6,717 bases of DNA from NCBI GenBank assembly GCA_014377905.1, contig JACMOQ010000625.1:1-6717 (forward strand), in the 5' to 3' direction. The stretch is from Acetobacteraceae bacterium. GTDB taxonomy: Bacteria; Pseudomonadota; Alphaproteobacteria; Acetobacterales; Acetobacteraceae. The position numbers were made by a program, and so were the translations under genes. Positions 5,777-6,717 of this stretch are shown here, piece by piece (the stretch's first letter is position 1; each line of letters opens with the position of its first letter). The notes below the pieces were generated by a model, which ran no database searches, had not been told where the DNA came from, and worked only from the letters and a program-made list of their open reading frames with translations.

Positions 5777-6672
5777 CGATGCAGAACCAAATCGGGGAGC
5801 CCCGCCAACAACGACACGTCCGACACCTGCGATCCACCCAGCGACAGCGACCGCAGCGCGCCAAGCTTGCTCAGCGAGGCGATATTGGCGACCCGGGTGC
5901 TTTCCAGAACGAGCGTACGCAATCTGCCCAGCCCCGCCAGCGGCCTGATGTCGCTGACTGGCGTGCCACCAAGGTCAAGCTCCTCCAGCATGCCCAGTGC
6001 CGCGAGCGGGCGCAGATCGCTAACCTTGGTGCCATTCAGGCTGAGATAACGCAGCCCGGTCATCCGGGCGAGCGGCATGATGTCGCTGACCGGCGTACCA
6101 GCGAGATCGAGTGAGATCAGCCGATCTAGCCCGCTCAGCGGTGACAGATCGCGGATTTTGGTGACCCCGATCGTTAGTTCCTCCAGCAGAACTAGATTGG
6201 ACAGAGGCTCAAGATCGCGGATTTCAGTGCCGCTGAGGTTCAGTATCAGTAGGCTGGTCATCGCCGACAATGGCCGCAGGTCGGAAATCGACAGAAATTG
6301 CAGGTTCAACGACCGCAGACTGGTCAGCCCGACCAGCGAGGACGCATCGCGCACTTGGGATCCACAAATATCTAACAATTTTAGGGTCTTGAGCGCGGTC
6401 AGCGCCCGCAAATCCCGTACCTGGGCACCGCGCAGGCTCACTGCCTGCACACTGCGCGCCGCCAACATCGGCAGCGCCTGCAACAGGGTGGCGTCATCGG
6501 TGCCATCCATAAAAGTCGCGGTCAGGAGGCCATCCTGTCGCGACAGCACGAACCTGTTCGATGCCGCGCCAGTTTGGGCGCGTGCAGCCCCGACCAGACC
6601 CAGCGCGCCAGGCACGGATTGCAAAACCGCCCTCCGCGCAATCAGCGCGGCACCGGTCGTGCCGGCCTTCAT
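5773..6672 (-). CDS. Exported leucine-rich-repeat protein (internalin-like repeats)
   Basis: A 299-residue protein made almost wholly of leucine-rich repeats, a scaffold that usually binds proteins. Residues 13-32 look like a Tat signal: ARRAVLQ followed by a weakly hydrophobic stretch and cleavage near ARA-QT. A short region (about 38-72) with no recognised fold follows. From residue 73 to 292 there are ten consecutive repeats of exactly 22 residues with pattern LxLxGTxVSDlxPLaxL, the 22-residue type seen in internalins. The array stops after seven residues of an eleventh unit (PDLVLHR), so no C-terminal cap is visible. ATG at 6672 has only a weak ribosome binding site; 45 bp upstream remain in the window. 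The stop overlaps the haloperoxidase start by four bases. GC content falls from about 66% (5821-6120) to about 57% (6121-6420) inside the repeat array. I cannot assign a ligand. Confidence 0.88.
   Translation of the reverse strand: MKAGTTGAALIARRAVLQSVPGALGLVGAARAQTGAASNRFVLSRQDGLLTATFMDGTDDATLLQALPMLAARSVQAVSLRGAQVRDLRALTALKTLKLLDICGSQVRDASSLVGLTSLRSLNLQFLSISDLRPLSAMTSLLILNLSGTEIRDLEPLSNLVLLEELTIGVTKIRDLSPLSGLDRLISLDLAGTPVSDIMPLARMTGLRYLSLNGTKVSDLRPLAALGMLEELDLGGTPVSDIRPLAGLGRLRTLVLESTRVANIASLSKLGALRSLSLGGSQVSDVSLLAGLPDLVLHR
5797..6456 (-). repeat. Ten tandem 66-bp units encoding 22-residue leucine-rich repeats
   Basis: The repeat block is exactly 660 bp with no insertion or deletion between units. 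Units have diverged at DNA level except for some pairs: the 32 bases from 5939 and from 6071 differ at four positions and lie 132 bp (two units) apart, which suggests that a two-unit block was duplicated. Confidence 0.85.
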
Positions 6673-6717
6673 TTGTCAGCCATCGGTGCTGCAATCTATG
6701 TTGAAAATACCGCGCCA

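Noticed and set aside
6669..6683. Four-codon reading frame (MADK) whose stop overlaps the LRR start
   Set aside because: No ribosome binding site and an in-frame TAG just upstream; too short to separate from chance without comparative data.

Overview
The window is a GC-rich (mostly about 65-70% by eye) bacterial chromosome segment. It very probably comes from an alphaproteobacterium and possibly from the Acetobacteraceae/Rhodospirillales; that finer placement is an impression from protein style, not a search. The main evidence is a CcrM-type cell-cycle DNA adenine methyltransferase next to rnhB, a typical alphaproteobacterial pair, together with a marked scarcity of GANTC, the CcrM target. 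I found only five GANTC sites in 6.7 kb, where about twenty would be expected from base composition.

Layout. (1) Positions 1-1415, minus strand: rnhB (RNase HII), then ccrM, which runs off the left edge and lacks its C-terminal part. (2) Positions 1416-1506: a short divergent intergenic region. (3) Positions 1507-4010, plus strand: two genes joined by a TAATG overlap, an AAE3/Pcs60-type oxalate-CoA ligase and a ketopantoate-reductase-family (PanE-like) oxidoreductase. (4) Positions 4070-4524, plus strand: a small type II toxin-antitoxin pair (RelB/ParD-like antitoxin, RelE/ParE-like toxin) of visibly lower GC (about 54%). (5) Positions 4544-6672, minus strand: two exported proteins joined by an ATGA overlap. 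The first is a leucine-rich-repeat protein with ten exact 22-residue repeats behind a Tat-like signal; the second is a vanadium-dependent haloperoxidase-family protein with a complete vanadate-binding site.

How the genes may work together. The ligase-PanE pair reads as a compact oxalate assimilation unit. Oxalate would be activated to oxalyl-CoA and then reduced to glyoxylate by the PanE-like enzyme, as described for PanE2 of Methylobacterium extorquens. The reductase could instead serve pantothenate synthesis. The LRR-haloperoxidase pair is the least ordinary part of the window: translational coupling and export signals on both products suggest they act together outside the cytoplasm, but no partner function can be read from sequence alone. 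The window looks like ordinary chromosome with one small accessory insertion (the toxin-antitoxin pair). No CRISPR array, rRNA, tRNA, transposase or prophage gene was seen.
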